Source of the DNA: Burkholderiales bacterium
Lineage (GTDB): Bacteria; Pseudomonadota; Gammaproteobacteria; Burkholderiales; Burkholderiaceae
NCBI GenBank assembly: GCA_026225235.1
Contig: JAMFSK010000114.1
Coordinates: forward strand, 124,001 to 188,000
DNA: 64,000 nucleotides
Reading direction: 5' to 3'
A model generated the notes under the pieces. It had not been told where the DNA came from and searched no databases. It saw only the letters and a program-made list of their open reading frames with translations. The number at the start of each line of letters is the position of its first letter. Within the stretch, counting starts at the first letter, position 1. The translations under genes were made by a program, and so were the position numbers. Positions 18,107 through 26,674 of the stretch are shown one piece after another.

Positions 18107-19408
18107 ATGCATGAAGTGATCACCGGACATCCCATGCTGCCACTGATGCTCTTCATCCCGTGCACGATCGTTATCACGCTAGTCATTGTTCTGCTCATCG
18201 CGAACTTCTCAAGCGGTGAGAAGAAGGTCGAGCACAACATCAACCGGCTCTACGCAAGCGACGACCCTCAGTTTATTCGCTCGATGAGCCTCCTGCTGGG
18301 GCCACCCGTCGCATCGGGCAACCGCTTCAAGGTGCTGCTCAACGGCGACGAGATCTTTCCGTCGATGCTCGAAGGCATCCGCTCGGCCACCGAAACCATT
18401 ACCTTCGAGACGTTCATCTACTGGTCCGGCGTAATCGGCGCGGAGTTTGCGACTGCACTGGCAGACAAGGCGCAAGACGGCGTCAAAGTGCATGTGTTGC
18501 TCGACTGGGTCGGCTCCTCGAAGATGGACCATCGTTACATCGAACAACTCAAGCGTGCAGGCGCCGAGGTGATTCAGTATCACAAGCCGCATTGGACAGG
18601 CCTCGGTCGTATGAACAACCGGACCCACCGCAAGCTGCTGATCATCGACGGGAAACTCGGCTTTACCGGCGGCGTGGGCATCGCTGAGGAATGGACCGGG
18701 CATGGGCAAGATCCGGGGCACTGGCGCGACACGCATTTTCGCGTCGAAGGTCCGGCTGTCGGACATATGCAAGCAGTTTTCATGGACAACTGGATCAAGG
18801 CGAGTGGCAACGTCCTGCATGGGCCGCGGTATTTCCCCGAGGTGCCGGAAGCCGGCGACGGCGTCGCGCATATGTTCAGCAGTTCGCCGACCAATGGCGC
18901 CGACGATATGGAACTGATGTACCTGATGGCGATCACGGCCGCGACCCGGAGCATTCACTTGGCGAGCGCTTATTTCGTGCCCGACGGGCTTGCGATCAAC
19001 GCACTGGTCGAAGCTGCCAGGCGCGGCGTCAAGGTCCAGATCATCACGCCTGGCCAACGGATCGACACCCATACCGTGCGTGAGGCCTCGCGCGCATGCT
19101 GGGGTGATCTGCTCAAGGCCGGCATCGAGATCTATGAATACCAGCCGACGATGTTCCACTGCAAGCTGCTGGTAGTCGATGAATTCCTGGTCTCGGTCGG
19201 CTCGACCAACTTCGATAGCCGCTCGTTCAAGCTCAACGACGAGGCCAACCTCAACATCTATGATCGCGAGTTCGCGCGCGAGCAGACGGCGATCTTTGAC
19301 GCCGATATCCGCCAGTCGCAACGCGTCACGCTCGATGACTGGTTGAATCGGCCGCTGCTAGAGAAGTTGATCGACAAGGCCATTCCCCTGCTTGACTGGC
19401 AGTTATAG
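18107..19408 (+). CDS. cls: Cardiolipin synthase / phospholipase D family protein
   Basis: 433 residues, one N-terminal membrane segment (about residues 10-32), then two PLD domains. Both HKD motifs are complete: HRKLLIIDGKLGFTGG from His174 and HCKLLVVDEFLVSVGSTNFD from His351. This fits a ClsA/ClsB-type enzyme that joins phosphatidylglycerol (or other phospholipids) into cardiolipin at the inner membrane. Met10 (18134) is an alternative start. It is not part of a clear operon; a GST gene follows after 255 bp. Confidence 0.9.
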   Translation: MHEVITGHPMLPLMLFIPCTIVITLVIVLLIANFSSGEKKVEHNINRLYASDDPQFIRSMSLLLGPPVASGNRFKVLLNGDEIFPSMLEGIRSATETITFETFIYWSGVIGAEFATALADKAQDGVKVHVLLDWVGSSKMDHRYIEQLKRAGAEVIQYHKPHWTGLGRMNNRTHRKLLIIDGKLGFTGGVGIAEEWTGHGQDPGHWRDTHFRVEGPAVGHMQAVFMDNWIKASGNVLHGPRYFPEVPEAGDGVAHMFSSSPTNGADDMELMYLMAITAATRSIHLASAYFVPDGLAINALVEAARRGVKVQIITPGQRIDTHTVREASRACWGDLLKAGIEIYEYQPTMFHCKLLVVDEFLVSVGSTNFDSRSFKLNDEANLNIYDREFAREQTAIFDADIRQSQRVTLDDWLNRPLLEKLIDKAIPLLDWQL

Positions 19409-19551
19409 GTTTCTTTGGCGATCAGTGGCCATTAAGCGAAGCCCGCCTCGCCGTTAACAACGCAACGATTCACCCCTGGGCAGTCTGCGCGCGCGCAACG
19501 GTCGGCCCCTCGCGCCCTCTCTAACCCCTCACCCCTGGCGTGACATCTGCC

Positions 19552-19580
19552 GCGACAAGCTTAGGCAGAGTGTTTATATT
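19552..19580 (+). promoter_or_regulatory. Candidate sigma-70 promoter of the GST gene
   Basis: GCGACA at 19552-19557 and TATATT at 19575-19580 are 17 bases apart. The -10 matches five of six consensus bases, the -35 four of six. The site lies 84 bases before the GST start. Confidence 0.35.
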
Positions 19581-19663
19581 TGTCGTCCTGTTCACCGAAC
19601 CCGAGCACCGAGCGGCGGCGTACGCGCCGACCCGGAGCCACTTGATTCTCGCCAAGGACACTC

Positions 19664-20368
19664 ATGCCCGACCTCTCCTCGTTTCCGATCACCCACAAGT
19701 GGCCTGCGCAGCATCCCGACCAGATTCAGCTCTATTCGCTGCCGACGCCTAACGGCGTCAAAGTCTCGATCATGCTCGAGGAAACCGGCCTGGCATACGA
19801 GCCGCATCTTGTGCGCTTCGACACGAACGACCAGATGTCGGCGGAGTTCATGTCGTTGAATCCCAACAACAAGATTCCGGCGATCATCGATCCCCATGGC
19901 CCCGACGGCAAGCCCCTGCCGCTGTTCGAATCCGGCGCGATCCTCATCTATCTGGCGGATAAGACTGGCCAGTTCATCCCGAAGGATCTGACGGGTCGGT
20001 ACGAAACGATTCAGTGGGTGATGTTCCAGATGGGCGGCATTGGACCCATGTTCGGGCAACTCGGATTCTTCAGCAAGTTTGCCGGCAAAGACTATGAAGA
20101 CAAACGGCCGCGCGAGCGCTACGTCGCCGAGTCAAAGCGCCTGCTGGGTGTGCTGAATCAACGGCTCGCCGAGCGCACCTGGATCATGGGCGACAACTAC
20201 ACGATCGCCGATATGGCGACCTTTCCATGGATTCGCAATCTCGTCGGCTTTTACGAAGCCGGCGAGCTGGTCGAGATCTCACGCTTTCCCCATGTGACCC
20301 GTGCACTCGAGGCATTCCTTGGCCGCCCTGCGGTAGTTCGGGGTCTGGATAGTCCCAAGCGAAACTGA
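19664..20368 (+). CDS. Glutathione S-transferase, Nu/YfcG-like
   Basis: 234 residues, thioredoxin-fold N-terminal domain and all-helical C-terminal domain. The start has AAGGA nine bases upstream. Motifs SLPTPNGVKVSIMLEE, NKIPAIIDP (the cis-proline loop) and LFESGAILIYLADK (glutathione gamma-glutamyl binding) are visible. The TPNG segment in place of a catalytic Ser/Cys/Tyr resembles the Nu-class/YfcG-YghU group, which act as disulfide-bond reductases. The C-terminal DNYTIADMATFPW motif is standard. Real substrate unknown. Confidence 0.88.
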   Translation: MPDLSSFPITHKWPAQHPDQIQLYSLPTPNGVKVSIMLEETGLAYEPHLVRFDTNDQMSAEFMSLNPNNKIPAIIDPHGPDGKPLPLFESGAILIYLADKTGQFIPKDLTGRYETIQWVMFQMGGIGPMFGQLGFFSKFAGKDYEDKRPRERYVAESKRLLGVLNQRLAERTWIMGDNYTIADMATFPWIRNLVGFYEAGELVEISRFPHVTRALEAFLGRPAVVRGLDSPKRN

Positions 20369-20375
20369 AAGCGCC

Positions 20376-21770
20376 TCAATAGAAGAGCAGTCCGATCGGG
20401 CTCGAAAGCCCGGTCGCTGCCGCACTCACGACGGCACAACCCGACAAGTTTCCGTCGGCGCCAATCGCACACCGGTCGACGACATTGCCGTCATTGTTGG
20501 CGATGTAGGCAGACGAGCCGAGCAGGACGATCGCCAATCCTTCTTCGATATCGCGCGCTCCCGAACTGCCGCACGCCGACAGGGTGCCGTCGCTTCCGAT
20601 CGTGCAGCGAGTGACGCTCTGACCGCCTGCGCCGTAGTTCGTCAGATACATCGTCGAACCGGCGATCGCCATCGCGGTAGGACTGATCAGTGCCGTTGAA
20701 TGCGCATCGCCGCAGTTCGACAATGCGCCGACACTGTCGATCGTGCACATCACGACGGTGTTGCCGCTGTTGTTCGCCATATACAAGGTCGAGCCGTTGA
20801 TCAGCAGCGCATGAGGACTCTCCGAGCCGGGAATGATCAACGTGGTGCAGGCCGACAACATCGCATTCCCGCCAATATGACAGCGGCTCACAGAACCCGT
20901 GCCGTTGACGATAAATGCATTGGAACCGCTGACCGCCAGGCTTTCTGGACTGAACACGCCGCCTGAGAAATCGGTGCATCCCGACAGGCCTCCCGGGGCG
21001 ATCGAACACGTCGTGATGGTGTCGCCGAGGTTCGGGATGTAGACAGTCGAACCGTTTTGCGTGATGCCCTGGGCGCCATTCAGTCCGATCGAACTCTGAG
21101 AAGTGCATGGCATCAAGACGCCGGTGCTGTCGACGGGGCAGCGCGTCACGCTCTGATTGCCGTTGTTGACGACATAGAGGTCATGCGCCGTCGGCGCGTA
21201 GGGAATGCTCGCGATGCCTGTTTGTGGCGCGGACGTGTCGTCGACGTAACTGAAGCCGAGCGACAGGGTCTGAGTGGCCGTCGCCACGGGCGGTGTGTAG
21301 CTCAGCGTGAGCTTGCACACCGCACCCGAACTCACGCTCTCGCACGGCAGCGTCGAGCTCGACATGCTCCAGCCGGCTGGCAGCGTGGTGAGATCGGTCG
21401 TCAAGGCCAAGCCGGTCACCGGGTTGCCGTCGTTGCTCGTGAACGTGATGTTGACGGTCTGGCTCGTGCGCAGAAACGATGTCACGGTTCCGCTCGGATC
21501 GACTGTCGCTACGACGGTGTTGGGCGTGGTGGTGGTACTGGGTGCGCTGGCACCGAAGCCGCCCTTTCCGGCACTCGAACCGCCCGTGCCGGGACTTGAC
21601 GCGCCGGAGCCGGCGCTGCCAGCACCGCTGCCCGGCGCTGCGAGCGATATGCTGGAATCGCCCCCGCAGGCCGACAGTACAAGCGACGAGAGCAGGAGCG
21701 GAAGGAGCAGCAGGCCTCGCCGCCCCAAGGCCCGGATCCGGGCCGCAACACGATTTGCGTCAGAAACCAC
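20376..21770 (-). CDS. Lipoprotein with repeated paired-cysteine beta units
   Basis: 464 residues with a GTG start (21770) supported by GGGGAG eight bases upstream. The N-terminus has a signal peptide and lipobox LSAC (Cys35), so the protein is probably anchored in the outer membrane or periplasm. A Gly/Ser/Thr linker leads to an Ig-like region (about residues 80-185), then six copies of a beta-propeller-like unit in which two cysteines are spaced by a hairpin, for example RCTIGSDGTLSAC and RCAIGADGNLSGC. The blades resemble YVTN/NHL-type propellers, and the paired cysteines probably form one disulfide per blade. No enzyme motif recognised. Confidence 0.82.
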   Translation of the reverse strand: MVSDANRVAARIRALGRRGLLLLPLLLSSLVLSACGGDSSISLAAPGSGAGSAGSGASSPGTGGSSAGKGGFGASAPSTTTTPNTVVATVDPSGTVTSFLRTSQTVNITFTSNDGNPVTGLALTTDLTTLPAGWSMSSSTLPCESVSSGAVCKLTLSYTPPVATATQTLSLGFSYVDDTSAPQTGIASIPYAPTAHDLYVVNNGNQSVTRCPVDSTGVLMPCTSQSSIGLNGAQGITQNGSTVYIPNLGDTITTCSIAPGGLSGCTDFSGGVFSPESLAVSGSNAFIVNGTGSVSRCHIGGNAMLSACTTLIIPGSESPHALLINGSTLYMANNSGNTVVMCTIDSVGALSNCGDAHSTALISPTAMAIAGSTMYLTNYGAGGQSVTRCTIGSDGTLSACGSSGARDIEEGLAIVLLGSSAYIANNDGNVVDRCAIGADGNLSGCAVVSAAATGLSSPIGLLFY

Positions 21771-21968
21771 GATGCGCTCCCCAGTCGGGCGAGGCGTGTC
21801 CTCGCGCGTCGTTGGATGGAGGCGTTATAGACCTTCCGCACCCTCATCGTCGGACGATTTCTAGGCAAACGAGGACAGCGGCGTGGCAATCATCGGGTAG
21901 GCACGCGATCAACGAGGGCTTCGATACGATTCTTCATCGTGCCCTCGCAGATCTCACCCGGGTGGCAA

Positions 21969-22520
21969 TCAGACAGACTTTGCGAGTTCGGCGTCGATCG
22001 CGGCAAGCAGCGCCGGATTGTTGGCTTCGGTATCGGGCGAAAAGCGATTAACGATGCTGCCATCGCGACCGATCAAGAATTTTTCGAAATTCCACAACAC
22101 GTCCGGTGCCGGATTCGGCTCGATTCCATAACCTTTGAGGCGATCGCGGAACGGGCCGTCGCCGGTCGCGCTCGGGTGCGTCGTCGTCAGGGTGTGATAC
22201 AGCGGATGCTGATCTTCGCCAACGACCGAAACCTTCGAGAACAGCGGAAACTTGACATCGAACGTGGTGCTGCAAAATGCCTTGATCTCGTCGTCGCTGC
22301 CGGGTTCCTGCCCCTTGAAGTTGTTGGCCGGGAAGCCGAGGATCTCGAGGCCCGCCACGCGCTTGTCTTCGTAGAGCTTTTCCAGACCTTCGTATTGCGG
22401 CGTCAGCCCGCACTTGGAGGCCACGTTGACCACCAGCAACACCTTGCCCTTGTACTCGCCCAGGGTCAGCGGGGCACCTTCGATGGACGTGACGGGAATA
22501 TCGTAAATCGCCTGGCTCAT
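21969..22520 (-). CDS. Glutathione peroxidase family protein (Cys type)
   Basis: 183 residues from the ATG at 22520; an upstream open stretch to 22742 is not family-like. The peroxidatic residue is Cys37 in VNVASKCGLTPQYEGLE, with FPANNF and WNFEKFL present as the Gln/Trp-site regions. Bacterial Cys-type enzymes reduce peroxides, often with thioredoxin rather than glutathione. It lies downstream of the two tandem lipoproteins on the same strand, but 149 bp apart, so independent expression is likely. Confidence 0.93.
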   Translation of the reverse strand: MSQAIYDIPVTSIEGAPLTLGEYKGKVLLVVNVASKCGLTPQYEGLEKLYEDKRVAGLEILGFPANNFKGQEPGSDDEIKAFCSTTFDVKFPLFSKVSVVGEDQHPLYHTLTTTHPSATGDGPFRDRLKGYGIEPNPAPDVLWNFEKFLIGRDGSIVNRFSPDTEANNPALLAAIDAELAKSV

Positions 22521-22669
22521 GGTTCGACTCGCTTGAGAAAACGGGGGTAGGAAACGTTGGGGCGATCTGCCGACGCACGGCAGATGGGTCACCGTGGGGC
22601 GTGTCATGCCCCACGGCCACCCGCAGTCTGCCACGGCGCGGAAGGTTTTGCTTCGAGTGACGCAGCGGC

Positions 22670-23185
22670 TTACTGCAACGCACCCCATCGGTCGACGGCC
22701 GGCTCCGCCGACGCCCACTTCCAGCCATTGTCCTGTTTGCACGCGGTAGCCACGAACCAGTCTTCGTGGACGCCCGGGCCTTCACCGTCGGCCACCGAGA
22801 ACGCAAACTCCCGGCAAGTCGCCAGCGCGCTGTCGAATTCGCGCAGCACCTGCACCTGGCCGTGGCCGTTCTCGACCGGCAGCGTGTGTTTGATGCGCCA
22901 TGGCTGCCGGGTACCGATCGTCGAGTCGCTGGCCGCCAGCACGATCGCGTTTTGCTGATCGGCGTGCAAGGACTTCATGACCCGGTTGACCGCTTCGTCG
23001 GTGGCTGCCTGCACGGCAATGCCCACGCCGATGCCGATGGCCGGATTGCTGGTCACGACGCCGGTCGCCACGCCTGCCAGCGCGCCGCTCGCGGCTCCAA
23101 TCGAGCCGCAGCCACTAACCAGCGCGGTGCCGGCTAGTGCCACGACCAGGAGTGGCAGCCTCAGACTTCTCCAACGCCCCGTCAT
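22670..23185 (-). CDS. Small lipoprotein, paralogue B of a tandem pair
   Basis: 171 residues; a signal peptide ends at the lipobox VSGC (Cys26). A glycine-zipper-like stretch (about residues 28-58) is followed by a soluble domain ending in WKWASAEPAVDRWGALQ. The same ending occurs in the gene just upstream, so the two are paralogues. The ATG overlaps the upstream stop (ATGA), showing translational coupling. Other shared features are the HTLPVENGHGQV segment and a conserved ATCREFAFSV. Function unknown; probably periplasmic or outer-membrane. Confidence 0.82.
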   Translation of the reverse strand: MTGRWRSLRLPLLVVALAGTALVSGCGSIGAASGALAGVATGVVTSNPAIGIGVGIAVQAATDEAVNRVMKSLHADQQNAIVLAASDSTIGTRQPWRIKHTLPVENGHGQVQVLREFDSALATCREFAFSVADGEGPGVHEDWFVATACKQDNGWKWASAEPAVDRWGALQ

Positions 23186-23736
23186 TGCAAGGCGCCCCAG
23201 CGCGGCGTGGCCGGTTCAGCCGACGCCCACTTCCACTTCGCGCCGTCGCGGCACACGGAAGCCACATAGAACGCCGTATCGGCAGGGTGATCCTTCGTCG
23301 CATCGTGATCGACGGAGAACACGATTTCCTTGCAGTCGAGCGCACCGGCGCTGATGCTGCGGCTGACCGTCACGCGACCTTTCTCGTCATCCTCGATCGG
23401 GAAGGTATGCGTCGAGATCCAGGGCGCCACGCCACCAACCGGCAACGGGCCAGCAACCGCGGCGATCTGGTCTTGCGTCTCGGTATGGACAACGCGTTCA
23501 GAGTATTGGACACCCGCCTTGGCGGCGGCAACTGCGCCGAGACCGATGCCTGTCGCCACGGCGGCGTTGCGGGTTACGGCGCCGGCGATCCCGGCACCCG
23601 CGATACCTGCGCCAGCAATAGCGCTTTCGCTATAGAGAGAGCTACAACCGGAAAGCGTGCTGCACAGCAACACCCCCGACAAAATCGCGGCAAGCGCGAC
23701 GGCGTTTGAGCAACGCCGTTGAACCAATCTATGCAT
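23182..23736 (-). CDS. Small lipoprotein, paralogue A of a tandem pair
   Basis: 184 residues with AAGGAA before the ATG at 23736. The lipobox is LSGC (Cys31), followed by a glycine/alanine-rich zipper stretch (residues 36-75) and a soluble domain that ends in WKWASAEPATPRWGALQ. It has the same layout as the next gene: HTFPIEDDEKGRV, LDCKEIVFSVDHD, FYVASVCRDGAKW. The two overlap by four bases and form a two-gene operon. I do not recognise a named family. Confidence 0.82.
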   Translation of the reverse strand: MHRLVQRRCSNAVALAAILSGVLLCSTLSGCSSLYSESAIAGAGIAGAGIAGAVTRNAAVATGIGLGAVAAAKAGVQYSERVVHTETQDQIAAVAGPLPVGGVAPWISTHTFPIEDDEKGRVTVSRSISAGALDCKEIVFSVDHDATKDHPADTAFYVASVCRDGAKWKWASAEPATPRWGALQ

Positions 23737-24137
23737 GGTGCTTTCCTTCGTACGCCGTTCAAATCACTTTCGTTTTCTTGCATCCGGACCTGCCCCATTA
23801 CGACTTGTCGCGAACGCCTCGGGATTCTGAAGCAGGTACCTAATGCGAGGAAAAGGAAAATTGCAAGCAATTGAAAATGACAGGAACCCGGCGGGATTTT
23901 TGTGCAAGACCGCCGGGGCTCAATTGCACCTCCCGACGGTAGGGCCCTCGTGTCCGGAAGTTCTTGCGCCTTGAGATGGCGCGAAAATGACCGGCCCATG
24001 ACGTTCGACAGCGAAGTACTCAAAACCCCTTAGAATCCCTTCATGCCAACTTGAGCCGCAACTCATCGGCAGGGAACATCGATGAGCGGGCGCGGCGCCA
24101 AAGTGGGCTTACCGACACCGTGACAATGAGGATCGCG
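23737..24137. other. Intergenic region, divergent promoters
   Basis: No gene is supported in these 401 bases, which separate the minus-strand lipoprotein pair from the plus-strand exported protein. A small perfect inverted repeat (AATTGC, two bases, GCAATT) lies at 23869-23882. Promoters for both sides should be here, but no strong consensus was found. Confidence 0.45.
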
Positions 24138-24626
24138 ATGCGCCATCGTCTGTTGATGCTGAGTTTGACGTTGTTTTTCTTGCCAGCCTTGGCGCGCGCC
24201 CAAAGCGTGTCCGATGCGCAAGCCTTTGTGCTGAAGCTGTATCAAGCCTACGCGCACGGTTCACCCGACTATCTCGGGCACAACGCCACGCAGATATTTT
24301 CGGCGCCGCTGCTCAAGCTGATTCAGCGGGACGCGGCGCAGACGAAACCCGGCGAGATCGGCGCGCTCGATGGCGATCCGATCTGCGATTGTCAGGATTC
24401 AGCGGGATTTTCGGATCTTGATGTCACGGTCGTCGCCGGCGGCAAGGACCGCGCTCGAGCCGACGTTCGGTTTGTGATCGCTGCCACCGCAGTTGCGGTA
24501 AGCCTCGACCTCGTGGCCGTACACGGGCAATGGCGGGTCGACGACGTCCATACGCCGGATATGCCAAGCCTCGTTGCCCTGCTGCAACAGGACACCCGCG
24601 CCACGCCTGCATCCGGGGCGAATTAA
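24138..24626 (+). CDS. Small exported protein, DUF3828-like
   Basis: 162 residues. The ATG at 24138 is preferred over 24126 and upstream starts because GAGG lies six bases before it. The signal peptide (MRHRLLMLSLTLFFLPALARA) is cleaved near AQS. The mature part begins SVSDAQAFVLKLYQAY and contains DGDPICDCQDSAGFSDLDV, a pattern I associate with DUF3828-type periplasmic proteins; that family call is moderate. DUF805 follows 120 bp later on the same strand. Confidence 0.75.
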   Translation: MRHRLLMLSLTLFFLPALARAQSVSDAQAFVLKLYQAYAHGSPDYLGHNATQIFSAPLLKLIQRDAAQTKPGEIGALDGDPICDCQDSAGFSDLDVTVVAGGKDRARADVRFVIAATAVAVSLDLVAVHGQWRVDDVHTPDMPSLVALLQQDTRATPASGAN

Positions 24627-24745
24627 AGCGAGTGGGGGTTTTCTTGAATTTTCACTTCAGGTTTTCGGCGATTCGCCGTTAACGAGCTCAAGACATGGGC
24701 CAGTGCAAGTGAAAAATTAATGACAACCCACCTTGCGGAGCAGCA

Positions 24746-25084
24746 ATGAGATTTGTCGAAACAGCGTTCGCCTTTCACGGCCGCATCACGCGCGCGCAAT
24801 GGTTGTTCCGGCTGATTCTGCTCGGGATCGCGGCTGTGGCCTTCGGCACCTTGGTCGACGCCCTGCTCGGCGAACCGGGCCTGGCGATTTTCATGGCCGT
24901 GCTCATCTGGATCGCCGCAGCGGCCGCCGCCCAGCGACTGCACGACATAGGACGCTCCGCGTGGCCGCTTCTGACGCTCGCGATTCCCGCATGCGGCCCG
25001 CTGTGGCTTGCCCTCCAGCTGTTACGCCGGGGCGTACGCGGCCCGAATCGTTTTGGTGACGACCCGACCGCGCGTACCGCCTAA
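24746..25084 (+). CDS. DUF805 family membrane protein
   Basis: 112 residues with three to four membrane segments. The N-terminal FHGRITRAQWLFRLIL and the later QRLHDIGRSAWPLLTLAIP match the DUF805 pattern (FxGRxxRxxFW..., RRLHDxGrSGWW...). The function of the family is unknown. Its stop codon overlaps the stop of the convergent ProQ gene by four bases. Confidence 0.88.
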   Translation: MRFVETAFAFHGRITRAQWLFRLILLGIAAVAFGTLVDALLGEPGLAIFMAVLIWIAAAAAAQRLHDIGRSAWPLLTLAIPACGPLWLALQLLRRGVRGPNRFGDDPTARTA

Positions 25085-25971
25085 CGGGCAGTAGCGTTGC
25101 CTTCGGCCGCAGTTTCGGTCTCAGCGGCCGCTTTGACTTCGGCCGGTGCTTCGCTTTCAGCGGAGACCTTAACTTCGGTCGGCGCTTCGCTTTCAGCCGA
25201 GGCATTAACTTCAGTCGGCGCTTCGCTTTCAGCCGAGGCATTAACTTCAGTCGGCGCTTCGCTTTCATCTGAGGCCTTGACTTCGGTCAACACTTCGCCC
25301 TGAGCCGGGACCTTGGTGTCAGCCGCCACATCACCTTCGGCAACGGGCTTGGCTCCCGCTTGCGCTTTAGCCTGAGCATTGCCAGGGGCACGTCGGGCTC
25401 GGCCCGTTTCCAATGCCTTCGCACGCGAGGCTTCAGCCGGCAATACATGGCCGGCTTCGGCACCGGTCAGATCGACCCGCACAGCACCTTCCTTCAAGCA
25501 AGCCCAATAGCGTGCGCCACGGCACCACGTCTTGATCGCGTCGCGCAATTCCGCTTCGCTCAAGGCGAGCTCTTGCGACATCGCCGCGAGATCGCGAAAA
25601 ACGCCGACCTTCAACGGGATCTTGGGAGCCGGATTACGGGGGAAAGCGAGCGGAAAACGTTTTTGCAGTTTGCCAATTGTCCGCACGACCGGGTCGACGG
25701 GTCTCTCGGCGACCGGTTTCTCGGGCTTGGCCGGGGGCGCCGCGGGGCGCGAGCGAGCCGGCTTGCGCCCATCCCTCGCCTGGGGCCGGTCCTGGGCGTT
25801 GGCCTGCGGCTTTGCCGGGGTGTGAGCCACGGCCCGACCCTGGGGTCTAGCCGGAGCCTGAGCCCTGGGCCTGCCCTCAGCATTCGCTTCTTTTGCTTTT
25901 TTAGACTCTTTCGCGTCTTTAGCTTCTTTAGCGAGTGCGATTTTCAGTGCAGCGAGTTGTTCGAAGCCCAT
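25081..25971 (-). CDS. ProQ/FinO-family RNA chaperone with low-complexity arms and C-terminal tandem repeat
   Basis: About 296 residues from the ATG at 25971 (MGFEQLAALKIALAKEAK); a TTG 60 bases upstream is possible but less likely. The N-terminal 100 residues are Lys/Ala/Pro-rich and basic. The ProQ/FinO domain lies at about residues 105-190, with RFPLAFPRNPAPKIPLKVGV, RDAIKTWCRGARYWACLKEG and VRVDLTGAEAGHV, matching the RNA-binding surface of FinO/ProQ. The C-terminal arm is acidic and consists of a 12-residue repeat (EVNASAESEAPT) encoded by four 36-base units. The family binds sRNAs and 3' UTR hairpins. The two arms have opposite charge, which is unusual. Confidence 0.88.
   Translation of the reverse strand: MGFEQLAALKIALAKEAKDAKESKKAKEANAEGRPRAQAPARPQGRAVAHTPAKPQANAQDRPQARDGRKPARSRPAAPPAKPEKPVAERPVDPVVRTIGKLQKRFPLAFPRNPAPKIPLKVGVFRDLAAMSQELALSEAELRDAIKTWCRGARYWACLKEGAVRVDLTGAEAGHVLPAEASRAKALETGRARRAPGNAQAKAQAGAKPVAEGDVAADTKVPAQGEVLTEVKASDESEAPTEVNASAESEAPTEVNASAESEAPTEVKVSAESEAPAEVKAAAETETAAEGNATAR
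25148..25291 (-). repeat. 36-bp tandem repeat in the ProQ C-terminal arm
   Basis: Four 36-base units occupy 25148-25183, 25184-25219, 25220-25255 and 25256-25291. The middle two are identical and the outer ones differ at several bases. Length is a multiple of three, so copy-number change alters only the acidic arm. There are no spacers, so this is not a CRISPR array. Confidence 0.9.
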
Positions 25972-26127
25972 AGCAGCCAGTCGGAAATAGAGCGCAGATT
26001 GTAGCAGCCCCGGCACCGGGGCATCAGCCAAGCGCTGTTACCGCCAGTAAGAGCGGGACTGCAGGGTACTCCGGAGACCGGGCAAACCGCCTGTTCGCGG
26101 CCGCCCGGCACCTCCGGCGCGCAGACA

Positions 26128-26403
26128 TCACGCGTTGACCAGATCCTTGAATGCCTTGCCTGCCGTGAACTTGACGGTCGTTGCGGCGGCAATCTGGATC
26201 GCCTCGCCGGTGGCCGGGTTACGGCCGGCACGCGCAGCGCGAGCGCCCGTGGCAAAGGCGCCGAAGCCGATCAACTGAACCGTATCGCCCTTGGCGAGCG
26301 TTTGCGTGACCACGTCGATGAAGGCGTCGATGGCGCTGGCGGTGCCGGCCTTGCTTTCGCCAGTCACGGCCGCGACGGCGTCGATGAGTTCTTGCTTGTT
26401 CAT
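26128..26403 (-). CDS. hup: HU-family DNA-binding protein
   Basis: 91 residues, standard HU length. The sequence begins [20 protein letters not shown] and holds [12 protein letters not shown] and [17 protein letters not shown], the beta-arm with the DNA-intercalating RNP segment, and ends in FKDLVNA. HU bends and compacts DNA as a dimer in the nucleoid. The ATG at 26403 is clear; frames further upstream are not real. It lies next to the ProQ gene on the same strand with 156 bp between. Confidence 0.96.
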   Translation of the reverse strand: MNKQELIDAVAAVTGESKAGTASAIDAFIDVVTQTLAKGDTVQLIGFGAFATGARAARAGRNPATGEAIQIAAATTVKFTAGKAFKDLVNA

Positions 26404-26674
26404 ATGGGTCCTTTGGGTTGGGTGGTCGGCCAACACGGCCGTCCGAGGTGGGTCGCACTGTAGCGCCGATTGGTTCGCCCGCGCAATGGCGATCGGCAGG
26501 CAAACGACACCGGTGAAGCCGGTCGATCCGGACCCCGCGCAGTGAATCTCGCCCTTAAAATCCGTTACAGCCCCTCTATTTCGGACAAAAAGTCCGCTAA
26601 GTTCAGAGTTGGGAGCTGTTTTTCTTTGGCTCACGTTCCTCTACATTGCCTCCACTACACCGCGAGGCTTTTTC

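Noticed and set aside
23869-23882. Short inverted repeat as an operator
   Set aside because: Six-base arms around two bases occur often by chance in AT-rich spacers, and nothing links it to a regulator.
25148-25291. CRISPR array
   Set aside because: The 36-bp units are contiguous with no spacers and are in frame inside the ProQ gene. They encode a 12-residue repeat.
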